Shown here in pieces: positions 52,072 to 64,000 of a DNA stretch of 64,000 nucleotides. The translations under genes and the position numbers were made by a program. Each line of letters opens with the position of its first letter. Positions within the stretch are counted from its first letter, which is position 1. The stretch comes from Bilabrum cf. latius (lineage: Eukaryota; Bigyra: Bicosoecida; Bigyra; Bicosoecida), in assembly GCA_965178125.1 (NCBI GenBank), contig OZ237771.1, positions 124,001 through 188,000 on the forward strand. Direction: 5' to 3'. The notes under the pieces were generated by a model. That model was not told the DNA's origin. It searched no databases and saw only the letters and a program-made list of their open reading frames with translations.

Positions 52072-54368
52072 ATGACGAAGCAGATCAGCAGGACTGGGGT
52101 TGGGGCCGCTCTCGTTGCGGTTGGTCTGCTGTCTCGGAGTGCGTTTGCCTCATGTCCGAATCATTGCTCCGGGCACGGTGAATGCAACTCCGGTCCACTA
52201 GTGCAGTGTGATTGCTTCTCGGGATGGGAGGGTGGCGATTGCAGCATCCGAAGCTGCCCGACTGGCGTGGCCTGGGCCGACATTGCGACGGCAGACAATA
52301 CTGCCCATGCCAGCGGATCGCTTTGCAGCAACCGAGGGAACTGCGATGAGAAGCTCGGACAGTGCACGTGTGCCGATGGTTTTGAGGGAAGGGGCTGCCA
52401 GAGAAGTGAGCAAGACACGAAGGAATTGCACCTCGTGCTCAGCTTCCTCCGAGCAATAGAATGCATTCATGCAGGCGGCACCAACAGCCCGACCTTGCTC
52501 CCGCACTATAGCCCACGTGCCCACGTATATGTATGTATATAGCATTTGCTGCACTGTGCATGTCTCACTCAACACTCGCAGTGGAATGTCCTCAGGATTG
52601 CTCGGCAGCAGGCACCTGCCTCTCGATGCGAAGGTTCGCCGAGCTTCAGTTCGACGGTAACGGCGCCAACAAGCTGTACACCACAAACTGGGACGCCGAC
52701 AAGATATTCGGCTGCAACTGCGACCTGGAGCGGGAGGGCTACGACTGCTCGCTCAGGATGTGCCCGCGTGGCGACGATCCGCTGACTACGGGGCAGGCGG
52801 ACGAGGTGCAGCTGATCGAGTGTGACGCGAGCGGAGGGACCTTCACTCTCGGGCTGGATGGGCGCACCACGGAGATTCTTCAGTTCGATGCCACGCACAG
52901 CGACATCAAGAACGCCCTGGATCGGATCGCGGGTGACGTCACCGTAGCCGGGCTGGAGACAAGTGACACCGTGGCATGCGACACTGCCACACCGCAGGCA
53001 TTCGCAGTGACCTTTCTGTAGCGGCACGGCGATGTGCCGGAGTTGAAGCTGCCCGCCGTGAGCACGCTCACTGGAGGCACGATGAACGTGGTGGACGGGA
53101 CCGATGGCAACAACGACCTGACCCATCCCGACAGCGCCAACGTGTTCAGCGCGGTCCAGGGAACAAAGGAGTGGGAGCTGTGCTCGAATCGGGGGCAGTG
53201 CAACACTGCCACCGGGATCTGCAGCTGCTTTCCCGGAATGGAGTCCAGTGACGGGCGGGGGAACCAGGGAACAAGGGGAGACTGCGGGTACCAGAACGAG
53301 CCCATCACGTCATGCCCCGGCATATCCGTTGAGTGCTCCGGTCACGGCAGCTGCTCGGGGAGCCCCGCATACAAGTGCACCTGCCAGTCGGGGTACACGG
53401 GGGGAAATTGCGCCCAGCGGACCTGCCCCACCGGAGCGTCCTGGTTCGATGCACCCAGCGCAGATCAACAGGCCCACGCGCTGGGCGCCGAGTGCTCCAA
53501 CCGGGGCCTGTGCGACCGCTCCACGGGTCGGTGCGACTGCGGGAACGGATTCACGGGCACGGCATGTGAGAGAACAGAGTGTCCCACCGGTGGATCCGGG
53601 CAGGAGGAGTGCGCGGGTCACGGCCGGTGCGCCTCCATGGCCACTTTGGCCACCCTCGCGGAGACCAATGGGGAGGACACTCCCTTCACCTACGGGTCTA
53701 CCTCGCCGAGCGACCACAGCACTTGGGATGCCTACCTGATGTTCGGGTGCAAGTGTGACGAGGGCTACGGGGGCCACAACTGCGCTCAACGGACATGTCC
53801 CCTGGGGGATGACCCCAAGACACCGGGGGTCAACGAGGTGCAGAGTCTCACCTGCGCCGCCGAGGGCGGGAGTTTCACTCTGACGTTCCGTGACGTCACC
53901 ACCGATTCCGTGGCGTACGACGGCACGCCAGCCGATTTGAAGACTGCACTCGAAGCCATTTCCACCACTTCGGTGACGGAGATCGCCTGCACCGACGGTG
54001 CCGCCTCCCCCATCTGCACCACCGGAGGGACGAACGTGTGCCAGGTGGAGTTCGTGGGTACGCACGGTGACCTCCCGATGATGACGTCAGACCTGTCAGC
54101 ACTGACTCACGGGACTCCGCCTGCCACGCTGGCGATCGCAGAGGTGACCCCGGGGACGACCGAGTCGATCGAGTGCTCCGGGCGCGGCACCTGCGACCGC
54201 AGCACAGGGCAGTGCAAGTGCTTCACGGGCTTCGGGTCCTCTGACGGGACTAACAGTGCCGGCAGCAGGGGCGATTGCGGGTACCAGCTGCCGTTTGTGC
54301 AGTACAACCAGCAGGCCGCGGGTGGGGATGCCGCTGTGAGCGCGCAGTGGCCGTTGCTTGAATCGTAA
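52072..54368 (+). CDS. secreted EGF/tenascin-type repeat protein, two exons (706 aa)
   Basis: Exon 1 is 52072-52405 and exon 2 is 52582-54368 (TAA), with a 176-bp phase-1 intron (GTGAGC...CGCAG). TAG at 53019. After a signal peptide come repeated EGF-like modules (CSGHGECNSG, CSNRGNCDEKLGQC, CSGHGSCSGSPAYKC) alternating with about 90-residue beta domains. In these domains AVTFL-x-RHGDVP of one repeat aligns with QVEFVGTHGDLP of the next. The TAG thus falls at a polar position. Such proteins are common extracellular or surface proteins of algae and stramenopiles. Confidence 0.87.
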
Positions 54369-54490
54369 ATGCATCCTTGCACCACACAATGCACGTTGCG
54401 TTGATTCCCACACTCGATATTAGTCGTCACATCGATGGATTCGAAACACGTTCGTCGGTTGTTTTGCTACAAAGCGCAGTTCGTACCAAA

Positions 54491-57400
54491 ATGAGCATAT
54501 CATCCTTTGTTGCATCTCTTGATTTGCCAGAATGGGAGCACGTTGGCCCTGCGCATGGTAGCTTTGACTTGCCGCAATCGGGCGCACCGACAGCCTAGGC
54601 TCAATTAGGTCCAAACCGAATTGGAAATTTCCAGCGTGTAGCTGGCCAAATTGTACCTGCTGCGCGACCTGTGGCACAGTATAATATATACAGTCGTGTA
54701 TCTCGAGATAATAGTTCGAAGCCTAAGAATAACGGTGTCGCTGAGTTCGGCGATCAAACCTCCCCGGCTGCCAAGCTGCGTGCCGTGTTGGACGGTCCAA
54801 TCTGGCAAGATGGTGACGCTCATCAATCCACGGCAAAGCAAACCGAGCAAGGAAAGTCTGGTGTCGAGGCTGCAACGGGCTTCATTGGAATCCGACAAGC
54901 AAGGCCAGCCGCTGCCGTCGCTGTGGATAGCGCGCCCGCACCGGTCCGGCGGTCGTCTGAAGCAGATACCAGCATACCAGACGCTGATGATACAATGTCA
55001 CTTGGCGACCGCGACGGTGTAGCGACCATCGTCGGCACACTAGACGCGGCGGATGGGGGCGCAGCTGCTATGCGACCTGAACCGAGCACGCGAGGCCAAG
55101 GAGATACGCCGGCCAGGACACGAGCGGAGAGTGCTCGTCACAGGAGCCGACCAGGCGATCGTACGAGAGAGTCTGATACCGACGAAGCTGGTAGAACCGG
55201 CGACGAAGCTGAGGGTGTGACGAGTGAGGGTGGCAGAAGCGAGGACGACAGCGCGGGCATCCAGGACGAGGGAGCGGAGGGCCGCTGGGGGATCGGATCA
55301 GGACCCGGAGTCGATATCGGGACGGGGCGCTCGCTGCGGGGGGAGCACCTGCTCGGCGAGACTGGTCGCAAATCCCGTGCGCGGTCCACTGGACCCGGCG
55401 GTCGCAGAGCAGAGCCAGAGTCTAGTCCTGCAGCTGCTGCTGCCGCCGCCGCCGCGCCCGACGGGCAACGGGATCCGGAATTGAAACACGAGTCGCCGCG
55501 GCCCGGCTCTTTTCCTGGCTGGAGGGCTGTGCAGGTGGTCTCGCCGCCCACTAGAGGTGTGACGAGTGCGTCCGTGCGCGGCGGCGGGCTGGGCCTGGGC
55601 CTTGGCCTGGGCCTGGGGCGCTCCTCTAGTCACCCTCACGACAATGGGGCCAGTGATTCAGCAGGCAAGCACGCCAGGAACCGGAATTTTGCGACCGAGG
55701 GGTCCGCATATAGCGGTGGCGGCGGCGGCGCACTCGTCACACGACACGGCCACAGAGCGGGACTCCCTGACAGTCAAGGGAAGGACCCTGTCCAAAGAGG
55801 TAAGCAGGACCGGGTCCAGGATCCGAAAGCTGTGGGACGGGCGATCGAGGCGGCGGCCGCCACGGAGAGGCTGCGGGTAACACTCGTCACACTGGCGGAT
55901 GGGGACGTGGGCGGGGCTTGGAGGACTGGGGGTGGCGGGAGGGCACCGGGATCGGATCATCCATCCACCGGGGGATTCGATGGTCCTGACGGCGACGTCG
56001 CACAGTGGGCAAAGCAGCAGCTCGCCACCGAGGATGCCATGCGCGGCGCCGATCAAGGCCGGTTCCGCAGGCTTGGCGAGCTGGAGGCGGAAGAGGCCGT
56101 GAGGTCTGCTTTGGAGGGATCTTGTTCCCTGGCTGCGAGGGCCGGCGCCGCGCACCTTGCGGAACTAGGAAGGGGTCTGGGTCGGGTCACTGACGAGGCC
56201 GAGTCGGAATTGCGCGGCGCCCTGCGGAACCTTGTGGGGCTGGGCAGGGGTCAGGACTGGGAGCGCGGGGAGCTGATGCGCGCGGTGCAGGGTGCATCGC
56301 AGGGTGGTGCAGGCGTATAGACCACGTATGCCAGTGCACAAATTTATGCCGCCATGGTATCCGGGGGTGGACCCGAGCTAGCCGTTGAGTCCTCGGGACC
56401 GGACCAGGAGTGTGACGAGCGTGAGGATGGCGCCGCTGGACGCCTGGCGGTGCTCCGGTCTCGCATCCGTGAAGCTCTCGGTGGACTCGGTGTGACGAGT
56501 GGTACCGATGTGACGAGTGCGGGGTACTCGCTGGGCAAGGGCGGCCCGGGTGCTGTGCAGGCTGGCGCGACGACTCGCACTTTCACCACCATGAGGCAGA
56601 GACAAGATCCAGACTGGGGAAATAGGGGCAGCGCGGGCTAGGAACACTCCTTGGAAGAGAGTCTTCGCACTCGTCACACCACTGAGGATGCATTGCGAGA
56701 GGCTCTGGAAGGCGACATGAAGGCCAGCCTCGGGGTCTTCCTGCTGGACGCGGGCCGTGTGACGAGTGAACGTGTGACGAGTGGTGGCGGTGGTATGGGT
56801 AACGTAAAGGAAGTCAGCACGGGGCCCGGAATCACACCCATGATCAGTTCAGTCCCGGGGCCGGGTGCCAGCTTGAGGATGCAGCTGCTGGGCGTGGCTC
56901 GCGCACGGGGCCTGGCGCGGGCCGCTGCCGGTGCCCTCAGGGGTCACCTGTCTGCGATCAGCGACCAGGTGGTGGGAGAGCACTGGGGAGATAGAGCCGA
57001 TGGTAACAGTGTGACGAGTGGTGGTGGTGGTGGTGGTGTGTCGAGTGCAGTGGACCAAGGGGAGGCGGCTGCTTTCCGAGTCGCTCTGGGGGCGCAACGG
57101 GTGCTGGCCCGGATCCACGGAATGCTGACGAGTGACCGCGATGAAGGTGTGACGAGTGACAAAGCATCAAAGACAGACGGTGTTGCGGGTGCAAACGATG
57201 GAAGGAACAGCAGCAGTCCAACCGGTGGATACACCTCCGGCGCACACCCGTTCGGGGGCCTCGCGACCGACGCGAACGCTGCTGTGGCGTTTGCCGGGGC
57301 CGCCGCTGCTGGCAAGCGGGCAACCGAGGAGGCGGAACAATAGATATCCCGGCTAGGTAACACCGGCTCCGAGTTGGTGGGACAGGCTTGGGAGGATGGG

Positions 57401-59698
57401 TTCCGCAAGGGCGCGGCCGGCGCCGCGCGCTTGCTCTTGGAACAGAGGCAGGAAGAGGTTCGTCGAGCCAGCGAACGTTCGCTGCGTGCCCAGGTACAGG
57501 ACCTGGACGATCAGCTGCGTGAGGCACATGAGCAGCTCCGATCGTCCGGGGAACAGCAGCGGCGGCAGATCGAGGAGGCCATGCAGCGGGGTAGGGAGGA
57601 GCAAGCGATGAAGGTGGCAAGGACCCGATCCGGTGACGGAGCTGGGGATGGGGCTGGGCAGGGGCCGGCTGCAGCCACTTGGCGGAGACAGCGAAAATTG
57701 CAGAGGATGCGCCGGCATTTTGGTGTGACGAGTGAGCTGTGTTCCAAAGGCGTGCTGCCGGGGAGGACGCGGGGCGGACGCAGCGCCGAAGATGAAGACA
57801 AATACCGTCGACAGGAGGCGGCGCTTGCGGAGCTCGGGGCTAGGGCACAAGAGGCCGAGAAGAGGGCCAGCGAGAGCGAGGCTAGGTGTGATGAGTGCGC
57901 TTAGAGAGAGCGAGATGCGCTGGAGCGTGCACGGGAGTGGGAGAACAAGTACAACGGCGCAGCAGAGCGGCTCGCTCGGGTGGAAGAAGGTGTGACGAGC
58001 GCGAGGGAACGATCGGATCGGCTGCAGCGCGCGCTGGAGGATGCGACCGGTGCCGCTGCGCGGGAAGCGGAGCGTGCCGGCTCGGCGGAGTCCAGGTGTG
58101 ACGAGTGCGAATCCAGGGCGCGCCGACTGGAAAGGGACCTCGTCGCCGTCAGGGAACAACTGCGCGGCGCCGAGGAACAGATCGACGCCATGCAGTTGGC
58201 CTCCGAGGCGCAGAGGCAGGCGGCGGCGCAGGCCCGCAGGGAGGCAGCGAATGCCCTGGAGCGGCTGGCAGGGCTGCGACGAGAGGTTGCAACCGGTCGT
58301 TCCAGAGAACAGGTGGCCCTCGCAAAGGGCGCAGTGGACAGCGCAAAACAGGCGGCTGGAATCGGTGTGACGAGTGCGCACGTGCAGCAGCCAGCGGGGG
58401 TTGGTGATACAACGGTGACGGGCCCACCCGGGCGCGATCGTCAGGCAGAAGAGCTGCATCCAGCGGTACCGGTCGTTGGCAGCACGGCCAAAACTGCGTG
58501 GCGTGACGTGGATCGACCGGTCAGGATTTCCGGCAGGTCTGGAGATGCACCCCCACGCAATGCACTCGACGAGTCAGGTGTATCTGCCGCGGACGTGGCA
58601 CGGGCGAAAAGCGCCGCGTCCAGGGCGGATCGAAGCTCAACGGGCATATCCAAGGGCATGCGAGAGGTGTCGGAGGAGGTGCGCCGGGCGCTCGAAGCGG
58701 CTCGCGCAGCGAGACGGGAAGAGGATCAGGCGAGGGCAGATGGGTCTGGGCTGGGGCTGCTGGGGGCCAGCTCGCGATCGGAAGATGAAGATGTTTGGGG
58801 GGATGGCTTGGGCAGCGGTGTGTTCGGGCAGGGAGCGGACTTGTCACATGTATCTAGCCTGGGCCTGGGCTAGCGGTTTCTGTCATTGTCAAATCGTCAG
58901 AAGCAGCAGCAGCAGCGGCGGCATCAACAGTAGAAGCGGAAGCAGGAAGAGCATGGCGGTGGTGGTACCAGGCATGGCAGCGTAGGGTCTACGGGTGCAT
59001 TGCACGGTGGTGCTTCCTTGCTTGCAACGGGAACGGCAGCAGCAAAGAGTAGAAACCATGGTGCAGACCCCCCACCGGGTGCACAGAGGCACGGGCAAGG
59101 ACAGGTGTAGGAGAATGGCGCCGGCAGGAGCCATGCAGGGCTGGCCACACTGCTGGGTGATAACAGCCAAGATGAGGATGATCAGAATAAGACTGATGCA
59201 TTGGGTGGCGCCAGGGACGGCACCGTAGCCGGCGATGCCTCCTCTCTAGGCCTTGGTGGAGCCGGCATCACGGGTGAGGATGCAATTGGGCGAGAACAAG
59301 AATACCGGGAAGAAGCGTCGACAGGCCTCTTGGAGGGCGGCGGAGGCAGCAAGGACGGGCAGGCGCAGGATGAGGATGCGAGACGCGCTGGTGTGACGAG
59401 TGTTGGTGTGACGAGTGATGAGTTCGCCTCTCTTCTCGGAGAAGAGGATTCCCATGACGGTGACATCGCCGTTATGGATCGAGCCAATGAGAGCGTGACG
59501 AGTGATACACTCGATGCAGAGGATCAGTCGCTGCTGCTCGGTCGCACCAGCAGGACGCTGGCAACTGCAGAGCTGCGGCGGCGCTGGGAGCAGGAGGACG
59601 AGGAGCTGCAGCGGAGCATGCAGGCACTGGATGAGCTGGCAGGCCAATGTGGCGATGTGAATGGGAGTGTTGACGTGCCTGCCGAATAGCCCCGTTGA
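54491..59698 (+). CDS. 1735-aa low-complexity / coiled-coil protein studded with a 12-bp DNA motif
   Basis: ATG 54491 to TGA 59696-59698, TAG at 54596, 56318, 56639, 57341, 57902, 58871, 58931, 59108 and 59687. The N-terminal half is Gly/Ser/Ala/Arg-rich and disordered. Residues about 950-1420 form a long Glu/Arg/Ala coiled coil (VQDLDDQLREAHEQL, RLERDLVAVREQL). One TAG lies in a Gln-rich run (HQQ-x-KRKQEE). GTGTGACGAGTG recurs about 17 times in several frames and both orientations. No domain is recognised. A structural or scaffold role is only inferred from the coiled coil. Confidence 0.75.
55214..59510. repeat. dispersed 12-bp motif GTGTGACGAGTG (about 17 exact, several near copies)
   Basis: Plus-oriented exact copies lie near 55214, 55557, 56490, 56508, 56758, 56772, 57009, 57150, 57723, 58096, 58365, 59391 and 59404. 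Reverse copies (CACTCGTCACAC) lie near 55731, 55883 and 56667. One-mismatch copies lie near 56409, 57036, 57886, 57990 and 59493. Encoded peptides differ by phase (VTS, CDE, LVT, TRH). Further exact copies occur outside the gene at 42575, 43142 and 49295. Confidence 0.9.
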
Positions 59699-60208
59699 TG
59701 CCGTTTTGCAGCAGTCGTTGCATTTTTCATGGGGTAGTCTACTCGGTAAGCCTACAAAATGGTTTGTCAGCACATTGATTAATGTGGGCAATGCCACTGG
59801 GCATGATGATCCGGGATGAGGCGAGTCCAGCAAGGCAGTCCTGGCACCCAGCATCCACGGGATCGTAGCAATCCTTTGGATGTACGTTTAGATAGGTTGT
59901 ACAAGGTAATAAGTATACCCCGTATTACGACGCACGGCCTTGCAGCCCAGGGTAGATCTATACTCCATCCCAAGGATTGATGTATGAGTAGGAGTGGTGA
60001 TTAAGGATCCGGGCGGATGGATCGGATACAGGCGAGGAAGGGAGGAAGGGAGGGAGGGAGGGAGGGAGGGAGGGAGGGAGGGAGGGAGGGAGGGAGGGAG
60101 GGAAAGAGCGGTAATGTTCACCAAGTGGGTGGGAGAGTAAAGGACGTGGTCTCTAGCAAAGTTAAGATCTTGGGCATACAGCACGCAGCCCTTGAAGCAT
60201 ACTAATAA
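59699..60208. other. intergenic with a GGGA microsatellite
   Basis: This stretch lies between convergent genes and holds a GGGA/AGGG tetranucleotide run at about 60031-60104. I see no gene. Confidence 0.6.
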
Positions 60209-63200
60209 TCATTTCTGCCCGTTTTGCTTCCGGATCGGGTTGACGACTGGACTCATGCCGTGGCGCCTGTTCAGGATTTCATGTCCCGTCTAAACAGGCT
60301 GCCCAGTGTTGCAGTCGACCGGTGCCTCTGTCTGGACCCTTCTCGAACCGCTTGCCGTGACACAGAATGACACATACTCCAAGTGCCACGCAACAGCTAG
60401 AGCAGCTGCGACAAGGACTGCGGTACAAAGAGCGCCGACCACAGCGGCGACACCTGCACCCAGCCCACCAGGCCCAGAGTCGCTGTCTCCACAAACTGGT
60501 TGACCACCAGGTCTTCCTCCGGTCGCACCTGTAGCTCGGATTCCAGTGCTAACCACGTCGGTCTCCAATATAAGCACGGACTGCTGGATGCCCGAAGTAT
60601 CCAGAGCCAGCCGGTCCTCAATCTAGGGAACAGCAGCGACCAGGTCAGATGAAAGCGGGCTGTTTGCAGCTGACTGGCTGCCTGTGATATAGGTCATTAC
60701 ATCTGACGTGATCCGCTACATATCAGATGAAGGTGGGAAGCGCAGCTGCACACCGATCTGTAGGGTGCTTTGCTCGGCTGATTGCGCTGACCTGGCCCTT
60801 GGCTCCCCTCGCATGTTGGACAAACGCTCCATCCTCCTGCGCGCGCCAACAAGGGAATCGCCATCACCGCTCACGCTCGTCACCACCACAGAGTGGGCAT
60901 CCGCCGCATCCAGGAGCAGCTCCTCCATGGCCTTCGCCACTGCACGTACGAACTAGGTCCTGCCCAGGCCAAGCAATCGCAGATTGTTTACTTGCAGGTA
61001 CGCACCTACGGGGCTAATAGCCGGAGCACACACCTGAGTGCTATTCTCGCACACGAGACCAGAGGCACAGTTGTCGTTCGTGTTGCAATTCAGACCAGCC
61101 CTGCACAAGACACAGCCTTTGCCAAGCTCAATGCCACAGTCGACGTCCGTTTCCAGGCCATTCTGGTAGCTGTCCTGGCATGTTGGACCATTCGATTGTT
61201 GTAGCAATGTGCAAGCACCATTGCTGTCACGTAGATACCCGGGATCGCACATACATTCGAAGCTGTCTGATGATGCCAGACCAAGGCAAAGGCCATTGCC
61301 GCACGTACCCGTACCAACACCGCAAGGGTCCACTGGCACTTGCATGCGCTGCTGGCGGCACGTCGGCCCAAAAAAGTCTCTCGGACACTCGCACTGAAAG
61401 GAATCCGCCCGCTGTACGTTGCACACTCCTCCGTTCAGGCACGGATTTGGCAAACAGGGGGCTGCGCTCTCGCCTGCGCTAGTAGTTACCTTGGGGTCAG
61501 CAGAAGGAGAGCCAGCTGGAAGAGACGACGGGCTTACTTGCGCGTCCGGAGTTGGCGAAGAAGTGGATGGCCCTGGAGATACAGACGATATCTGTACCGT
61601 TGGCATAGGTGACGATGATACGGGTGCGCCTTGATCAATCGAGGGGCTGGGCGAAACAGGTGCTGCACTATTGGAAGGCCCGACTGGATTGCTGGACGGT
61701 GCTGCTGCCCCGGATGTTGTCGTCGGCGAGCTGGAAGTCGTCGATGAGCCGGTAGTTGGTGATGAGCTGGACGTCGTCGATGAGCTGGATATCGTCGACG
61801 AGCTGGCAGTTGGTGATGGGCTGGCAGTTGGTGATGAGCTGGATATCGTCGATGAGCTGGCAGTTGGTGATGGGCTAGCAGTTGCATACATTGACGGTGA
61901 AATAGAAGGCGAGGGGGAAGCTTCCAGGCGATCCATCCTAATACTCAGCAGCCACATGGTCCCAGACTCATCGCTAGGAAGACCAAGATTGTCATCAACC
62001 GCTCCGACAGCCAGAGTGAGGTTGGGGCCAATCATGGACCCAAAGTCCAACATCGCAACACTGGAGCCAAAGCCGGTGTATGAATCTGTGAACGTTCGGA
62101 AGTCCCCGATTGTGTCGTAGATATCTTGCTGCGCCGTAACCCAGCCGCTAGAGTTCAGGTGCAGGATCCAAACCGCCCCGTTTGGATACTAGCTGGACAC
62201 TCTAAGTCTGCCACCAACAGCCACAGAAACTGCAGCACCTGGGTGTAACCGACCAAGTGGAGCGATGGAGGTTCCAAATTTTTCTAATCTCAAGCCTTGA
62301 GTGATCATGCCGCCGTGAATCCCCGAGATGTTCTGAATGACATCATGTTCGAGGGCTCCGTTAATCGCTAGGATCCAGACAACCCCCTCTGTGAAAAGCA
62401 TCTCACTAGGCCGGGCATTGGGTGCACCTATTGCGATCCAAAGAGCGCCTTCAATGCTGCCTAGAAGAGCAACAGATGAGCCAAAAGCCGGGAACCGATT
62501 TGAAATTCCAGAATCCTACGCAGGCTCAACAATTCTGACGGATTTCTGCACCGACATGTCCTCTCCCAACGAAATGACGTACACCACACCCTGGCTATTT
62601 CGGTCAGCACCGTTTTCCTGAGGTGCTCCTACTGCTATGGTCAAGTTGCTAGCCGGGTCGAGCTGCCCAAGCGAAGCCACAGAGGCCCCAAATCCTAGAG
62701 AAGAGCCAAAAGACACTTGGTGATCAGCATGCGAACTCGATATATCCGACCAGTTACTCAAGCTGCCATTTGCGTGAAGATGCAAGAAAAATACACCTCC
62801 CCATCTCCCATATCGACTTGCACCAACGGCAAGCGATACAGCCCCTGGTGTGTCTGGGTGCAGCTGGCCAAGCGAGACTAGTGCACAACCAAAATCTTCG
62901 GCCGGACGGATCAGAGGCAGCCCGTCTTGACCACCAAGTATGCTGTGATATCTAGCTACTGTACCGTTGGAATGCAGATACAGGAGCCACACAGCATTGC
63001 TGCGCGAAGCCCCGACAGCTACTGCTTGCGCATGGTCATCACCAAGCTTGCCAAGCACCGCGACAGCCGATCCAAAGTCACCTGTTAGTGCTCCATCACC
63101 GTCGAATCCGCGCAGGGAGCTCCCAATGCGAACAGCATCAGGGACGAGTTCCGGCTCGGTTTCAATCTGCTCGATATCGATCCGCCAGAAGGCGCCCATC

Positions 63201-64000
63201 TCTACTACCGCCTCGCCGATTGAGTCCTCTGGACTGCCCACCAATAGGGTGTAGTTGCGACCAGACCCTGGGAAGACGGAGAGGGCGTGGCCAAACATGT
63301 TCGAATCACCGATCGCTGGGAAGTAGTTGAAACGGGGTGCGACGAGCTTGGTGCTGCTCATCACGCTCATGTCCGGCCTGAGGCTGAGAAGCCAAACTGC
63401 TCCGGTACCACCAGTCACATCGTTGGGTGGCTAGCCCCCTACGGCAATGTTTAGCGCAGCTCCCGGATCGACTCGCCCAAGATACAATACAGATGTCCCA
63501 AAGTGGTCGAATGCGGAGGAGTCAAGACTGGCTTGCTCAAAGTCAACCATCGGGCCTGTGATAATTGACGATCCGTAGAAAGATAGGTCATGCCGTAAGT
63601 GCACCAAGTGAACTCGCCCGGAAGACCCATGGGATGCATCACCAGGGGCCCCCACTCCGAGGGTCAGTGAAACGTCCAGGCTAACTCGGCTCATGGTCTC
63701 TATGGTCGGGTCAGGAGGTGGAAACGAAGCCAAAGAGGCGCCAAACAACATGCTGTGTTCGATCGAAATGCCGGTCGCTCTCGACAGCAACTCGCTACGA
63801 CGCACAAATCCATTGGATTGCAAGTGAATCAGCCACACAGCACCGTAAAAAATGAGTCGAGCTTTTTCGTGGAAAGGCTCCCCGACCGCGATACTGGCAG
63901 CGACATTTTCATCCGCCGCAATTTGCCCTAGGGACGCAACGGAAGCCCCGAACTGGCCAACTCGCTCCGCACCAAAACGGCCATCCCAACCATCAATTGA
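60209..64000 (-). CDS. FG-GAP / EGF type I membrane protein, 5' end outside the window
   Basis: The frame is open from the window edge to TGA 60209, with TAG at 63431, 62516, 62189, 60953, 60716, 60623 and 60290. At least seven FG-GAP-like blades (FGASVASLGQLDP...LTIAVGAPQENG, FGSSVALLG) form an integrin-type beta-propeller. A Ser/Thr/Pro stalk follows (61540-61900), then EGF modules (CLPNPCLNGGVCN; GTCGNGLCLG), a Cys-rich DCGIELGKGC block, a membrane helix (GVAAVVGALCTAVLVAAALAV) and a short tail. Two TAGs fall in variable polar loops between blades. Cell-surface adhesion or sensing is likely. Confidence 0.85.
61690..61910. repeat. short tandem repeats coding the Ser/Thr stalk
   Basis: Imperfect 12- to 36-bp repeats of GATGAGCTGGAYRTCGTC on the plus strand encode Ser/Thr/Pro runs on the minus strand between the propeller and the EGF modules. 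Confidence 0.8.

Noticed and set aside
57341-57360. Second TAG at 57354 in the coiled-coil gene
   Set aside because: Out of frame; the in-frame codons there are CTA and GGT, so only 57341 counts.
1-64000. UAG read as leucine
   Set aside because: Known in some eukaryotes and not strictly excluded, but aligned positions (DUF5872-like domain, EGF-protein repeats, FG-GAP loops, Gln runs) are polar.

Overview
The window is nuclear DNA of a single-celled eukaryote, most likely a protist, carrying an integrated DNA virus. The flanks are GC-rich with GT-AG introns and secreted, EGF-like, glycosyltransferase and membrane proteins. The middle (15538-36790) is sharply AT-rich and has the gene set of the Polinton/mavirus (virophage) lineage. 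The host lineage cannot be named from sequence alone.

Genetic code: nearly every large reading frame, host and viral, is crossed by in-frame TAG codons while TAA and TGA end genes. I count about 90 in-frame TAGs over some 25 genes. Joining across them restores complete proteins (EMC6, AAA+ protein, D5-like helicase, DNA polymerase B, integrase, capsid protein). Where neighbouring or family residues can be compared, the position is polar, so UAG is read here as a sense codon, most probably glutamine. All CDS coordinates below use that code.

Layout. 1-4349: possible partial gene, a 53-bp tandem array and host segmental repeats. 4350-13798: two divergent giant genes, one for a repeat-rich glycine-zipper protein (1115 aa), one for an AAA+ ATPase/SPRY-like protein (about 1908 aa). 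13799-15537: second copies of the flanking repeats. 15538-36790: a 21,253-bp provirus with 483-bp terminal inverted repeats and a 5-bp target duplication (AATCT), inserted into one copy of the host repeat, whose remainder resumes at 36796. 38385-64000: host genes: a membrane protein, hisG, two WbsX/GH99-like secreted proteins, a GT32-like glycosyltransferase, a GHL15-like hydrolase, EMC6, an EGF-rich protein, a 1735-aa coiled-coil/low-complexity protein peppered with a 12-bp DNA motif, and a partial FG-GAP/EGF receptor-like protein.

Provirus logic: a replication block (D5-like helicase, rve integrase with chromodomain, pPolB, zinc-finger and coiled-coil proteins) lies at the left. Lipase, GIY-YIG and accessory genes follow. 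The morphogenesis set is packaging ATPase, adenain-like protease, major capsid, penton, two protein-VI-like peptides with protease cleavage motifs and two fibre-like proteins. Structural genes on the minus strand share a TTTTTCTA-type upstream motif, resembling the mavirus/CroV late promoter, which suggests a giant-virus helper. Reading frames are intact once UAG is decoded. The only lesions are two GC-rich SINE-like insertions, one of which looks like a spliceable intron in the ATPase gene.
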